A stretch of 64,000 nucleotides of DNA from Taenia hydatigena. Lineage: Eukaryota; Platyhelminthes; Cestoda; Cyclophyllidea; Taeniidae. Under the pieces are notes generated by a model, which worked only from the letters and a program-made list of their open reading frames with translations, was not told where the DNA came from and searched no databases. A program made the position numbers and the translations under genes. Position 1 is the stretch's first letter, and the number at the start of each line of letters is the position of its first letter. The stretch spans positions 85,404 to 149,403 of the forward strand of contig JADWOT020001416.1 in assembly GCA_036345935.2 (NCBI GenBank), in the 5' to 3' direction. This document shows, piece by piece, positions 49,030 through 60,957 of the stretch.

Positions 49030-49077
49030 CTGAAATAAGATATGGGATAGCTTGATCGAAATATCTAAGACATGAGC

Positions 49078-49443
49078 GTCTCAGACCCTAGGAAGTGACC
49101 AAGCTAGTCCACAATCGGACCAAATCTTTTTCCTGTCTTTGGCCTACAAAGCACATTTAAAGGATACGAGTTTCTTAATAAGAGCAACGTAGCGCCTTCA
49201 GCCTTTTCCAGCCCTTAAGAAGTCGAAAAAGAGCAGTCTTTGGGCAGAGCGCACACCTATTTCACGCATCGATGACCCACCCAACGAAGGTACAGTAGAG
49301 GAGGACGAACTCATTTGCAGTTCCAAGGAACTAGGCAAGTGGGTCAGGTATGACTGGGTTAGTAGAAGTTGCGCATACCTAGAACATATCAACCTCTTCC
49401 AGCCTCTGCACGTAGACCGTTGCTTCCAATGGAAGAAACCTTA
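49078..49443 (+). pseudogene. coding-like relic, unknown protein, one TAG
   Basis: One plus-strand frame is open for about 120 codons except for a TAG at 49191. It reads DQIFFLSLAYKAHLKDTSFL, then after the stop FPALKKSKKSSLWAE, IDDPPNEGTVEEDEL, KWVRYDWVSRS and LEHINLFQPLH before a GTAGAC donor-like site. The part with YKAHL matches family D copy 2 (TYKAHLRN at about 61975), which supports coding on this strand. No known domain was recognised. Confidence 0.4.
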
Positions 49444-49774
49444 AGACAATCACAAAACACACGTCTAGACCAAGAGAATTGTCAAAAAATGCAAATTAAA
49501 CCCCACTTAATCATTTGATTCGAAAAAAGACTAATCAAAATCAAAAGTATCCAGCAGATGAAGCAGATTGTTGAGTTGACAAAAGAAACTGTAAACAACA
49601 CATGCATGCAAGTTATTGAATGAAAGGAAATAGAAGTATGGGAGATATAATGGGCGGGTATGTGGAAAAGGGATGAAATTATATTAAGTGGCTGAGGGTT
49701 GAGCATGATGAATGGGTAATTAGGACAGCAACAAAAGCCTACGAAAATAGGGGGCAGAAGACAGTATTCATTAC

Positions 49775-50045
49775 TAGGAACTCAGCCGCCCTCGTCTCAA
49801 ATTCTGTGGCGATGGCCTGAATTCGGCCATGGCCCCGTTCCATTTCCTCTAACTCTACTTCCGCGACCACCGAGGCAGTCCGAATGGCGGCAGTTGAGGC
49901 AGCATGTTTGCATTAGGCTGCCTCCAGCTTCTCCGGCTGCCATGTGTGCATAGCCTGCGGTGCTGCATTGAATGACGCAAGTTCCGCACATGCTTTGAAC
50001 CCCGCTACTCTCCGTGATCCTCCAGCAATGAATCTGCCCGCACTG
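49775..50045 (-). pseudogene. GC-rich coding-like segment, unknown protein
   Basis: This block is richer in G and C than its surroundings. On the minus strand it lies between a TATGTTACAG acceptor and an A|GTAATG donor. One frame reads GRFIAGGSRRVAGFKACAEL, has TAA at 49915-49913, then TASVVAEVELEEMERGHGRI ... a helix-like acidic stretch. Another minus frame is fully open but Cys-rich and less protein-like. The plus strand also has a long frame with a single TAG, so the strand is not certain. Confidence 0.3.
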
Positions 50046-50651
50046 CTGTAACATAAAATTAAAAGCCGAAAATCTCATATATGCTTCTAACCTGCCAACT
50101 GCTTGATTTATGTTTTAGCGCTGCTTCCAGATTCATTTGCCTTCAAACGTCTCCAAATAATGCAGAAGCCTTGCGAAAGTGAATTGACCAATAACTAGAT
50201 AGAAGACTGGATTGAGGATGGATGGACTAAGGGACCAATATACAGATGAGTGAACTGAATTGCTGAATGGTTTTCCTTATGCTCCATTTTGGGAAGCTTG
50301 AGATAGCCTCAGACACATCTTCCTCAACGCAGTGAAACAAAAATAAACCCAGTTGGTGGCCAGCAATACATTCGTATTGGGAAATGAATTGGGGTAGATG
50401 AACTGGTAAGTAGATTTGGATTGTGAATAAATCCCTTACAAATAGCACATTCTACAGCAACGCTACTTCCAAAGATGATTTCGAAGAAGCAATTGGACAG
50501 ATTGCATAGAAACTAAAACCGCGTTCCTATAAGGCTCATTCTAGGGGAGGTACTTTTAATCTACGCCGAATGCCGCTGCAATGGGATTGATTTTGCGTAT
50601 CTCTGCAGCGACAAGTAACTAGAGCCGGAAAAGACTAAAATTACACCGCAT
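50046..50651. other. no supported gene
   Basis: I see nothing beyond short frames. Confidence 0.5.
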
Positions 50652-50741
50652 AAAAAGTGGTTTGTACTGTATCCGCATTGTGGTGAAAAGTATCAGTCAT
50701 ATGGAAGGAATAACCACTTTAACCGTCACTTGGCAAAGTGA
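50652..50741 (+). pseudogene. C2H2 zinc-finger relic
   Basis: The frame reads KKWFVLYPHCGEKYQSYG then RNNHFNRHLAK and TGA. It has the C-G-E-K turn, the aromatic, and H-x3-H of a C2H2 finger. The first Cys is Tyr (TAT, one transition from TGT), and the loop is a residue short. It ends on R-H-L like the family A finger, hinting at a common source. Confidence 0.45.
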
Positions 50742-52326
50742 GGAGTGCACACTTGTTCACCCATAAAAAGTGATTAAGGCACAGACATTTCCAGCGTTCT
50801 CTCTTACAAACTGAGGTGGCGCCCAACCAACTGTGCCTTATTTTTGCATTTATTGCTAAATTCTGAGCAAAAAGTATTCTAAAGAAAACAACTCGCCATT
50901 AACCAAAATAGCTTACTTGCTGCTAGAGGAAAGGCGCGTCTCATTGCTTGAAATGAGGTGACAAAGCATAAATGTCACCCCGATTCGAAATAGCTCAAAG
51001 GAATTGGCTTCAAATAAAAAGCCTTAAGAAGGCTGTTTGGCGTAGCAACATCTGACAGGCGTAGGCAAACTTACCCATAGAGAGGGGCAGGAACGCCTGC
51101 TTACGAAAGCTCCAGATGATCGCAAGCGCCTTCACCCGAAGGCGGTTGAACGAGGACAAAGTGCTTAGCGATTATTACGGCAATGTCTATTATCAATCGT
51201 CAACCAAATAGAAAAAAGTAGAAGAGTGAGAACTTCAACCAAGATGCTTTGCAAAAGTAAGAAGGCACTATCGCCACTTTATAAGCCATTATTATCACCA
51301 CATCATTTCGATCCACAATACGGGCCCCTACCTACGATGAACAAGCCCCGAAATAGTCAGTCGACGCTTCGCCTTTACCGATGCAGTCTTCAAACCAACC
51401 ATTCTTTTGCATTTCTCAGCCAATTGTCGACACCAATACCTGATGCTAACCACAAAGAGCTTGAGCCAAATTATTAAATAAGAAGGATAAGAAGGGAAAG
51501 CATAATGATCATGTACGTCACGTCGCATTTCCAATGGGGAGGTAATTCGGCAATGATTCACTAACGCTTACGGCTTTCAAGAAGTTTCTTCTAAACACTT
51601 TTCAGTAGCATCAAATTTTATCGAGTGAAGAGATAATAGCCATCACCGATTCGCCGTGAACACCTGCGCCTACAGTCCAGCGTGCGCACACTAATGCATA
51701 CAGGCCGTAGTCTGTTAGACAGGAAGTGATGAGTGCTTCAGACTTGCGAGGTGACAAGTATGTGAACAATTCAGTGATAAATAAAATGAAGTGTTTATGT
51801 GCATTGCATGTGTGGCAATACATATCAATCCTCACTATAAACTGCTCACCCAGTCGGACAGGCATTTAAAAAACCACCTTGCACTCGTACAAAAAGTGCA
51901 GGAACAAAATATTCATGAACTTCAAATCCTACTTCGCCCAATACGATACGAATGCTAGGCGAAAAACCAGCTTTTGCTCTAGTTTCAGAACCAGGTTAAA
52001 CCCCATTCAGTCTCAGCCAGTAGGTATGAAAAATCAGGGCGAGAATACCTGATTACCATGCCAGTAGTGGCTCATGTGTCCTCCAATTCCTAGCAAGTGA
52101 TCGCAACGAATTTTGCTGGGAACCGCACAATCCTTTTAGACCATCTCATGCATCATCGAGTTTCCCGTGAATTGGTAGGAGCAGAAGTTCAAGTAATAAC
52201 CTGGTGAATATTGTTGGGCTTAACTACTTAAACCCATTAGATATTTGACAAAGACGAAGAATAGTTTGCGTGCCGTGGACAGAATAGCGACCTGGAATTT
52301 CCGGTAACACACTGTAAAGTGATCAG
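50742..52326. other. no supported gene
   Basis: Short frames only; no repeat copy was recognised. Confidence 0.45.
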
Positions 52327-52471
52327 GATGCAAGACCGGACGCAACGCAACTCAAAATGTTTCTTCAAGGACTACGGTGTCCATACAATGAGTCGCGCAA
52401 GTCTGCTGCAGAGTACAATCGCCCGTTTTCAGCAACCGAGTAGCCGTCCCGATATTTTGAAATCTTGGCAG
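52327..52471 (+). CDS. possible exon, unknown protein
   Basis: An open stretch between GATCAG and a good donor CAG|GTAAGA. The peptide includes KCFFKDYGVHTMSRASLLQS and PSSRPDILKSWQ. It may belong with the relic starting at 52691, 220 nt further on. The protein is not recognised. Confidence 0.3.
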
Positions 52472-52690
52472 GTAAGAGTAACTTATGCAGGGGTGGTCTT
52501 TTAGGAACCACGACGAATTTCGGAACACAGCATTAGCAATGGAAAATCGAATCCCACAAATAAGTAGGAGTTGAATAATGAGCGCCTTTAACGCCTTTTG
52601 ACAAGCTTGAAAAAATTAAAAAGGCAAGTATTTAAGCAGAATCCCAATGACCAGTTAATAGCCAAACAAAGGTCTAGTTAAATTCGATCA

Positions 52691-52969
52691 ATGTTTGTAA
52701 TGGGAAAGGAAAGACTTGCAGTTTGGCAAAAGAGGCGTCCCGGAATCCCTCCTTTTCGCCCCGCAAGACAACAACGATCGAATGAGCCACTTGTGCTCCA
52801 GGCCCCACCATCCCCAGAGGTCATTCTATCTTTCAACCCAGATGTCTGGACTATTGATAGCACACTGACGAACCGTGTTACCAAATTCAAAGCTGTACCA
52901 AAAGGCACTGAGGAAGCGGAGGTGACAGCAGAACTCTCAGCGTTGCTGCCCCGATTTCAGGAGCATTAG
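52691..52969 (+). pseudogene. coding-like relic, unknown protein (part 1)
   Basis: An open frame of 92 codons. It reads RRPGIPPFRPARQQ, then APPSPEVILSFNPDVWTIDS, TNRVTKFKAVPKGTEEAEV and AELSALLPRFQEH before TAG. One frame over it seems to go on as GVNGESVAELTRHLSA then TAG, so the end may be a frameshift rather than a true stop. Composition and hydrophobic pattern look like a real protein; no family was recognised. Confidence 0.4.
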
Positions 52970-53068
52970 GGGTCAACGGCGAATCGGTGGCAGAATTGAC
53001 CCGCCACTTATCTGCGTAGTCATGGATCCACGCCACCTAAAACAAAGTAAATTTGGTGGGGGAGAGTT

Positions 53069-53386
53069 ATTAGTGGAATGACGATTTTGGTAAAAGAGGG
53101 GCACAATGGAAAAGACTAAGTCAAAGACGCGGTGGTTATTCGCCTTTATACTGGAGACGGTATTGCGCGAGCGCTAAGTATGGCATGAGGAGACAGCCAT
53201 GTGGAGGAGATTGTTGGCGATCCCAAGTTGACGGTTCTAATGGCGATACAGCAGCAAGACGCTCAAGGAGGTATGGACGTGCTGGTTTCGGCCACTAATT
53301 TTGCCTCATCGCAACCCTTACCTCTAAGGAAAGTAGGGATAAGGGTGAAGTGGAGATTATTTGTTAATAGAGTATCAAGTTTGTGA
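53069..53386 (+). pseudogene. coding-like relic, unknown protein (part 2)
   Basis: A single frame reads ISGMTILVKEGHNGKD, TAA at 53117, VKDAVVIRLYTGDGIARAL, TGA at 53186, then HVEEIVGDPKLTVLMAIQQ and GGMDVLVSATNF up to AAA|GTAGGG. Both stops are explained by single C-to-T changes (CAA, CGA). It is probably the continuation of part 1 and therefore a broken gene. Confidence 0.4.
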
Positions 53387-56300
53387 ATGAAAGTGACAGC
53401 GTGGAAGATGAATAAACTCACTATATGGCACCGAAGAGTAGCCATATGCTCCAAAGCAAGGACAACAACCGAAAACCAACCGAAACTAACGGCAGGGTAA
53501 AGCAAAATTGAATCGGCATTTCTAAGCAAATACAACTACACGAACATTAGGTTGATATCGGAAAATAGACTGGCACAACATTCGTACTTGACTCCCTCAC
53601 TGCATGCTAAGTAGATGCGAGGTTTTCACTTTATTCCCCGTGGTAAAACTTGTGGCCAAATGAACGTCACAAGATCACTTCTGATCGCTTGTATAAGTGT
53701 GCTCACCACCAAATCACTTTTCTCGTAAATTCATATGAATAAATTTTACCCCACATTGAGTACTCAGGGTGACTAAGAGGCGTCTGCCTCCTCCCCCCCC
53801 CCACAACGCACGAACGCAATGCTTTCTGATGTGTATTTGACAATCCTTGCAGCCATCTTCGAAATTCCACCAGGGGCGCAATCGTTTAAGCGTCCGCCTT
53901 CGCCACATGTTCGTTGCCTTGGTACTACAGTTCTCTGCCCCATAGAAGGAGAGCTTAATGAATCACACGTTTTCAAAATGAGCAACAAGCCTCACGATAG
54001 AAGGATGCGAGCTCTTTCAGCGCAACAATGGCTGTATAGCACAGGAGGCATTTACCATCTCCTTTACAACTGATAGATTAAAAGCAGCAATCTTTCGCAG
54101 GAGCGGAGAAACTGTGCCCATACGCGGAAATCCTTCCGATTCGCAACCAACACAGCTACTTTTGCTACGGCACTTGGACAAGATTTACCTAGGGGAAAAT
54201 CAAAATCCTGCGTAAACACGCTTAAGTTGGGCCATGAAGCGGAAGTAAAGTATCGACTTATGATTTTGGCACTTTTGAATCCAAATTGTTTCGCATCTCC
54301 TCCCACATCTAAACTGAGACGATGTTGGGTATTAGTTCTTTACTCAGTAAAAATGAGCTACACCCATGGGTTCGACGCCTTCATAAGAGTAGAAATATTT
54401 CATCTATTCACTAAGGTCAGAATGCGATCCTTCATATTTACTCGCCATTGAAGTCAGCAAACTCTTTGTCCACTAGGGTAGGGAAAAGGAGGTGCCGCAA
54501 AGGCTCTATCTGATAAGCGGATGCTCACGATAGGCCGCTGGGATAAACGAAATTCAGTTTTGAGCTCAGCAATGCGCTAGAGGACGAAAGTCGAGACAAC
54601 GCTTTACATATTGCGATTGCTACATTATCTGCACACCGGCTCCTTGGCGCCATTGTTTAGTTTCATCAAACAACTACCATGGAACCTCAAACGTTGTCTA
54701 ACTCGTCTGAAAAAGTTCGCCTGCCCTCAAGTGACAAATCCATCGTTTTGGTAAGCCAGTTCTTGCGCAAAAATGAAAAAGCTGGTAGGGGATGATAAAA
54801 AATCAGATCCTCATTTTCGGCTACAATTTTAAGACAAAACCACTCGAAACAGCAGACGCCATCCCCTGTAAAAAGTGCTTGGAGTAAATGGGTGTAGTCT
54901 ACACCAGACTTTAATCAAGCAAGACAATGGAATTCGAGCAAATCACGACATACATTACACACATGAAATCAGGAAGCCTCAAAAATCGATAGCCGCACTT
55001 CCATGCTAGCATAAGGGTTTAGCTAGGAGCATATGTATGCATGTTACATAATTTGAGAATTTTCACAACAAGCATTCACATACCTTGGCCCATTGCGCAA
55101 ACGGCAAGCCACGCACAACAACCGCATCAAAACCCAGTATCTTGCACATGCCGCCAAAGGTATGGAAAGGATATTGAGTACAGTAAAAGCAAAACACATT
55201 TCACAAGAAATATCATTTAATCTGAAATCGACAAAACTTGAGTTAAAATTAATTTTATGTAAATAAATGCAAGCTTTTAAGAAGTGCAACTTTGAAAATT
55301 ATTAGAATGGGACTTAAAAACGATGCTTCGTAGTTCTAATGGTTATTAGTAACACAAATAAGAATTTTTCTGCAACTTATGTCCTTACTTGCATGTTTTT
55401 TGTTTAGCTACGTTAGGCAATGATGGTATTTTTGTGTAATGCTCATGTTTCTTTAAACATACCTTTTGGACGAGAGGCAGGAACGCAGCTTGAATCCCTC
55501 GGCGCCGACGAAGGCCATCATACAATGCTTTATGATCAGCAGAAAATTTGAAGTTCTGTCAAAGGCAATAAAAGTGTTTCGGAACCGTCACCTTATATCA
55601 GGAATAGCCGCAGGAGAGGGGAGGAGAATGAATAAATCCATACGAATTTAACCTGTCTAAATGCTATTAGATAAAGACAGTGTGTGTTGCTAAAAGCATG
55701 TTTTTTTCTGCCTTACTGCAGTCGTCGTTTTCTGTCGCTTAATATCAATCCCGCCTGGTGCTTCATCGCCAACGCTCCAGCATCTACCTGTCTCAATCCC
55801 TTACGGTTTTGTGCACTGGCAATCTCACTTCCCATTGCCCCTGTTCAGAAATTTATTTCTCATTGATCCTAAGCATTTTAAGCTGTTCAACCACAAATCA
55901 TGACCATATGGTCTGCGTTTTCTACCTCTGTGCCTCGTTCACTTCTACATTTCTGCTTCCTGTTAATTCGTAGCATATTTTTCCATTTTACCAACTTATT
56001 TTTCTCCCACAAACGACTACTTTCTATAACAATACTTACATACTTCCACGTTATCCTCATATCTGCATGTTATCACATATGAGCCCAATCCTTTACCACT
56101 CCCTCACAATTTCTGTTGAAGTACCTACTTTAAAAAAACAGTCTGATCCCCTACTCGTCCAACTCAATATCTTCTTGCTTTTCTTTGTTCCCAGTTGTCT
56201 AGTGTTTGTTATTTCTGAATCTAGTCGTTCACACATCGACATCCCTTCCCTTCCTGGCTGGCTAGGTTCCCACCCCTAGCCTTCATCTTCTACCTCTTCT

Positions 56301-58619
56301 CACACTAAGAACTGATCTTTCTACTTATAAGCCCCGGTCCATTCTAAACCATCAGCTTGTATCACCCTACGACCCGGTTCATTAACAACTTACTCCAGTC
56401 CCACTAACCGTAACTGCATATTGGATGTTGCCTCACAATCTGGCCGTCCCCACGACTTCCATTGTCTGCAAGGCCACCTTCTCACGTTCCCAGCTCAAGC
56501 AGCCATACAGGAACTTAGTTCTCTCACTATCTACTTTATGCCCACTTTCTATCTACCCACACCCATTTTCATAACCATTCTCATCACCTTCCCGTTCAGT
56601 ACCTTCATTTGTGCACCTCAGTGAGACATCAGGCTTCTAGCTACCATCAACACAGAGGCTAATTCTTTACAAAGCAGTCCAAATTTCTCGCCAGATATTC
56701 AGTTCGCATCACTCAACAGCCTGCTCCTCAATATGTTTGCCTCAGCTCCTCTACAGTCATCTAGCCCAAACCATTCCACTCATATTAGGTTTCAACGTTT
56801 CTGCCTCACAAACCGTTCCGCCTCTCTATTCCCACTTCTACCTATTTGCCTATCTAAGGCATATCACCCGAGTCCCTTACATCTCTGTTTAGCGTTCGCC
56901 TGCTCACCTATGCAGATTGTACCGACAGGAGATGGGCATAGCAAGCAGTTAAATAAATGCCGCCTCTCCTCCAGCGTGCCAGTGCTCTAACGGCTCTGTG
57001 CATAGTGTCGCCATTGTCCAAAGGGAAATGCCTTCTTTATTTGCGCCAGCTGACCCATTTCGCAGTCCAACTCAACCAAAAGCAGTGACCTGCCTTGTCA
57101 GCCAAATTGTTTCGTCACCTTATAAGACAATAGAAGAGACTGCCGCCCCCTCTCAGTGACCACCGAAGGTGACCTAAATGCAAGCAATGCAGTTTATGGT
57201 GTTCCAGGTGGAAGCGGTGACGCGAAACCATCTGCTATCAAGCCGGGCCTACCTGCCTCAATTAAAATGCAACGCGATCGGATAGAATGCGGCTATTTTG
57301 CACCAGAGCAGCTTTAAACACTATGCGTAGAAGAAGGAGCGCGAAAATCTAATGACGATCAGTTAGAAGCCCATGCCAGTGATAATCGAACAATGCGCTA
57401 GTACTATTCTAGATTTACTCAGAATCCGCCGATCACTTTGCCAGGGTGACCGAGAAGTCTTGCTTTGAACCTAAAGAAAGCATAGCACATTCAACAAAGG
57501 AACCCACCATCCACGGTCTAATACCTATCCTTTGAAAGTTGTAGCAGCGGAATCCATGTATTGTGCAGTCATTGGACTTACTGCCTTACTTTCCTTATTT
57601 AACATACCAACGGAACCAAAAACAATGTTTTTTTCGGTAGGAGAGCCTAAAGCACTCAACGTGCAAAATCGCTATACAACCTAAAAAGCATTCTGACATT
57701 GGATGCAAGTCATGAAGGATGACCACCTACCCTACACACAAAATGTGCAAGTGAATTAGGGTGGATACCCGAAAAACCAACATGCAAGTCGAGCGGTTGT
57801 TTGGTCGCCTGACTGGTCATGGTACATCATTAAACGTCTTAAATGTCAAGTGTGAGTTACCGGTCCGAGTGTGCAGCGAACCAGAAGGAAATGCACCCAC
57901 AAGGGAGGAATCGTATAAATACCTGCTCAATCCGACACCACCTTTACTACCTAGTGAAGTGAATTAGAAAAAGCACCTCCAAAGCAAATAAAGAAAATTG
58001 ATGTGTGGGTGTAAAGAAGAAGCCCAAAGAACTCCTACGACACAAATAAGACAGAAAGTGATCGTCAAAATTGCCATCTCTTTAAATAAAATATCCACTG
58101 AAAATACAGACAAGTAAGGTTGATAAGAGAGTCAAAGGCTTTAAATTAAATACCGGAACCATTTCGTTGTTAGTTAATTAGATTAATAAAACACAAAATA
58201 AATGCCATTAAACATAATTCCACGATATACTATGTGCGTTGAATAGGCGCAAAAGAGAAACAATTGACACAAAATCACCAATGAAGGTAAAAAAGCTTGC
58301 ATAAATCGGAGAACTAACGTGCAGTTTAGCCATCACGTTCAAGATTAACAATGTGCAAGACAGCCACACGACTATCCATCCACAAAGCCAGCCACAGGTG
58401 TTCAATTTGCCTCATTTGCGAATACCAAGAAGGCATCTACCACTCCCATTGCTACTGACACCGCCAACATTAAGCCAAGTCAATATGGGTGGCTTCGTTC
58501 CTGACCAGAGAGATGGTCGATGAAATGTAGTGGGAAGGACACAGCCCTGAGCCTCGCCTTCTGCCAGACTGGCCAGCGGAAGGTGTCCCACTCGCCTCAC
58601 CCGAGAGCATCAGATGAGA
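53387..58619. other. no supported gene; C/T-rich plus strand at 55.7-57.0 kb
   Basis: A run of ten C lies at 53793-53802. From about 55684 to 56990 the plus strand is strongly pyrimidine-rich and gives several overlapping Leu/Ser/Pro-rich frames, a composition effect. A minus-strand frame at 58412-58600 has a hydrophobic piece in another frame (LGLMLAVSVAMGVVDAFLVF) with a stop nearby; it is not supported further. Confidence 0.45.
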
Positions 58620-59830
58620 CTAGTAGGGAGATGATGGGGATTTACAAAGAGAGCTTTGGCAGGGGATGAGGCGGAAGGAGGAGGCAGGAAGAACTGATGC
58701 TAGGTTCTAAGGAAATGAAGATGGGAGAAGCGTAAAGCGGGCTACAAGGACAAGACTTTCACGTGACAATAAAGAGGAAAAATAAAGATAAGGAAGTGCT
58801 ATGCAAGGAGTGCTCACTCCCCTTTCCCAGTTGAGTTGAATGCATAGTGCGGCATAATGCAAAACGCAATTCTTGAGAGCATATTAAGCGAAGTAGGAAA
58901 AAAAGGAGACACTTACAGAAATTGCGCTGTAGTGGACATGAGAAAGGAGGCGTAGACAGGAGAGCTTCTCTCCAACCATTTTAAAGACGTCATCAGACTC
59001 ACTTCTTATGTGTGTACCTTGATTCCTAACGTCTGTGAAAATGAAAGAGAAGGTCTCAATTCACATTGCACAGAGTTATGCCGAGCTGATTAGGCGGGCC
59101 AAATTACAGTTAATGGTAACGTATAAAGCGCCTTATCCAAGCATGTCATAATTTAGCATAGTCTACCAATCTTATCTATTCTGACCCAATCCAACCTAGT
59201 CAGATCTAGTCAAGCCGAGACTTGAGTACCGTGCTACAGAGCTTTCGCAGTGGGACATGAACATTGGGTAATTTATTTTACTTTAGCTGGTTCCCAGATG
59301 CAGCTGCTTATTTGGACACCTAGAGCACATTCGAGACATGAAAAGCAAGTTCGGCACAGCAAGCGTAGTGCAGGATCGAATAATGATTAAAAGAAGCAGC
59401 GATTTTACCTTTAAAAATTGCTGTTAAGTTAACGGAGAAACTTTCGGTGCACCCCGGTTCTATGCTTAAAATTGTTATTTTGCATTATGAATGGCTATAT
59501 TTGTCCATGCGTCTCTTCAATAAGAGCAAGGTAACATGAAAGTTTGGCTGAAAGGGGCAAGAAACTGAATGAGAGGTAAGAAGTCGTGGATATGGGGCTG
59601 TGGTTCAGCGTTCTCTATTTATTTCCTATCGTTTTCTAGCCTCTCCTAGACTCACTCGTCCACTCACTTAGTCATAAGGCTTAATAAAATGAAATAATTG
59701 GTTTGATGAAAAGTTTGGCTTTTTCTTAAATGACATACTGGAAGAAACCAATCATAGCTTATCCCATCTATATGTTTTACACTGGATGCCAGATGTGATA
59801 AAATTGAAGTGACGCACAAGAATGAAGTAA
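58620..59830 (+). repeat. repeat family A, copy 4
   Basis: Same orientation and order as copy 2 at 42121-43330. The left, middle (TTTTAAAGACGTCATCAGAC ... TGTGTACCTTGATTCC) and right (GAAGTCGTGGATATGG ... CTCACTCGTCCACTCACTTAG) blocks are all present. The finger-like stretch near 59690-59760 is beyond recognition. Confidence 0.78.
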
Positions 59831-60957
59831 CACACTGATAGATCGAGAATATGAAGGAGGAAAAATCAAAAGCAGGTGTAGAAAAAGTAGAACATCTACA
59901 TGTTGCTATTTATAAGAAGGAACGATGGCTCTTTTAGAAACATGAAACGTTCCCATTTCCTAAAATAATCTACTCCTTGTATAAAAATGCACTTGTTTCA
60001 ATTTATTACACTTTATCCTCTTTATACTGTTACTGTTCATAACTGAACCACTTTAGCTCTGGTCTGAAGGCACAAAACTTTCCCTAATTTTATGTTTTGC
60101 TTTGCCACCACACTCCGTTTTCTTTGCTAACGTAGACAATTCATGATTTGATCGCACCTACAGTGCAAGATTTTATAACGAAGAAGCCGCCGAATCTCAC
60201 TTCAGAGCAATTCTTAACTGAAACAGATAAAAGGGCGCATCTCTAGACCTGTAGGCTCTCAGCTTTCCCTGACACAGCAGAGACCATGTTCGTCGGACAT
60301 ACCTACCTTGTCCGATTATAGAACGAGAATTGCCGCTATCGCTTTCGGATGGAAACGTGCTGCCGATTCCTGATTCTGATCAATATGGATAGAAACAACA
60401 GAAAATCTGTACCCTGACTAGTCCTGACCTCCTTGCCAAAATATAACCATCACGCTTCGATCACATCCATATTGTGAGATTACAAAATTAGAAATGTCGC
60501 TAGCAATTACGGTAGGAGGAAAGATGCTAGGATTTCTTTCCGCTTAATTTAAATAAGAAGAGGAAGAAAAAAACGTTGTTCTATGTCCCTACTGAAGGCA
60601 TTCGCAGGGTAAAACATGCATCTGACTTTTAATTAGGATCAATTCTGGTCTCAAAAGTACCCGATTGTTTGGGGGTGCCGTTCGTTCATCATCAATTTTT
60701 ATGCATCAATCTAGGCGCTGTCATAAGCCAACCCTTATTTTTACAAACTGATACGAGAAATATCACAAGCAATCACGAAACGGAATAAGCTGCTCTTCTG
60801 TGATTCTGACCAATTTTGGTCGGTTTCTCAAAATAGACTCATCAACTCTCAATCAGGTCGACTTTTGGGGTATGAAAGGAGAAATATCATGGCTGCCAGA
60901 GATAGAAGAAACAGGTGCATGCAAAACTAAACAACTGTCGATGAGAAAGCAGGAAAA
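59831..60957. other. no supported gene
   Basis: Nothing recognised. Confidence 0.5.

Noticed and set aside
53793..53802. C10 run as a regulatory or recombination signal
   Set aside because: A single homopolymer, which could also be a sequencing artefact.
58208..58600. Minus-strand membrane-protein frames
   Set aside because: Competing frames with stops, no recognisable family and no convincing splice sites.
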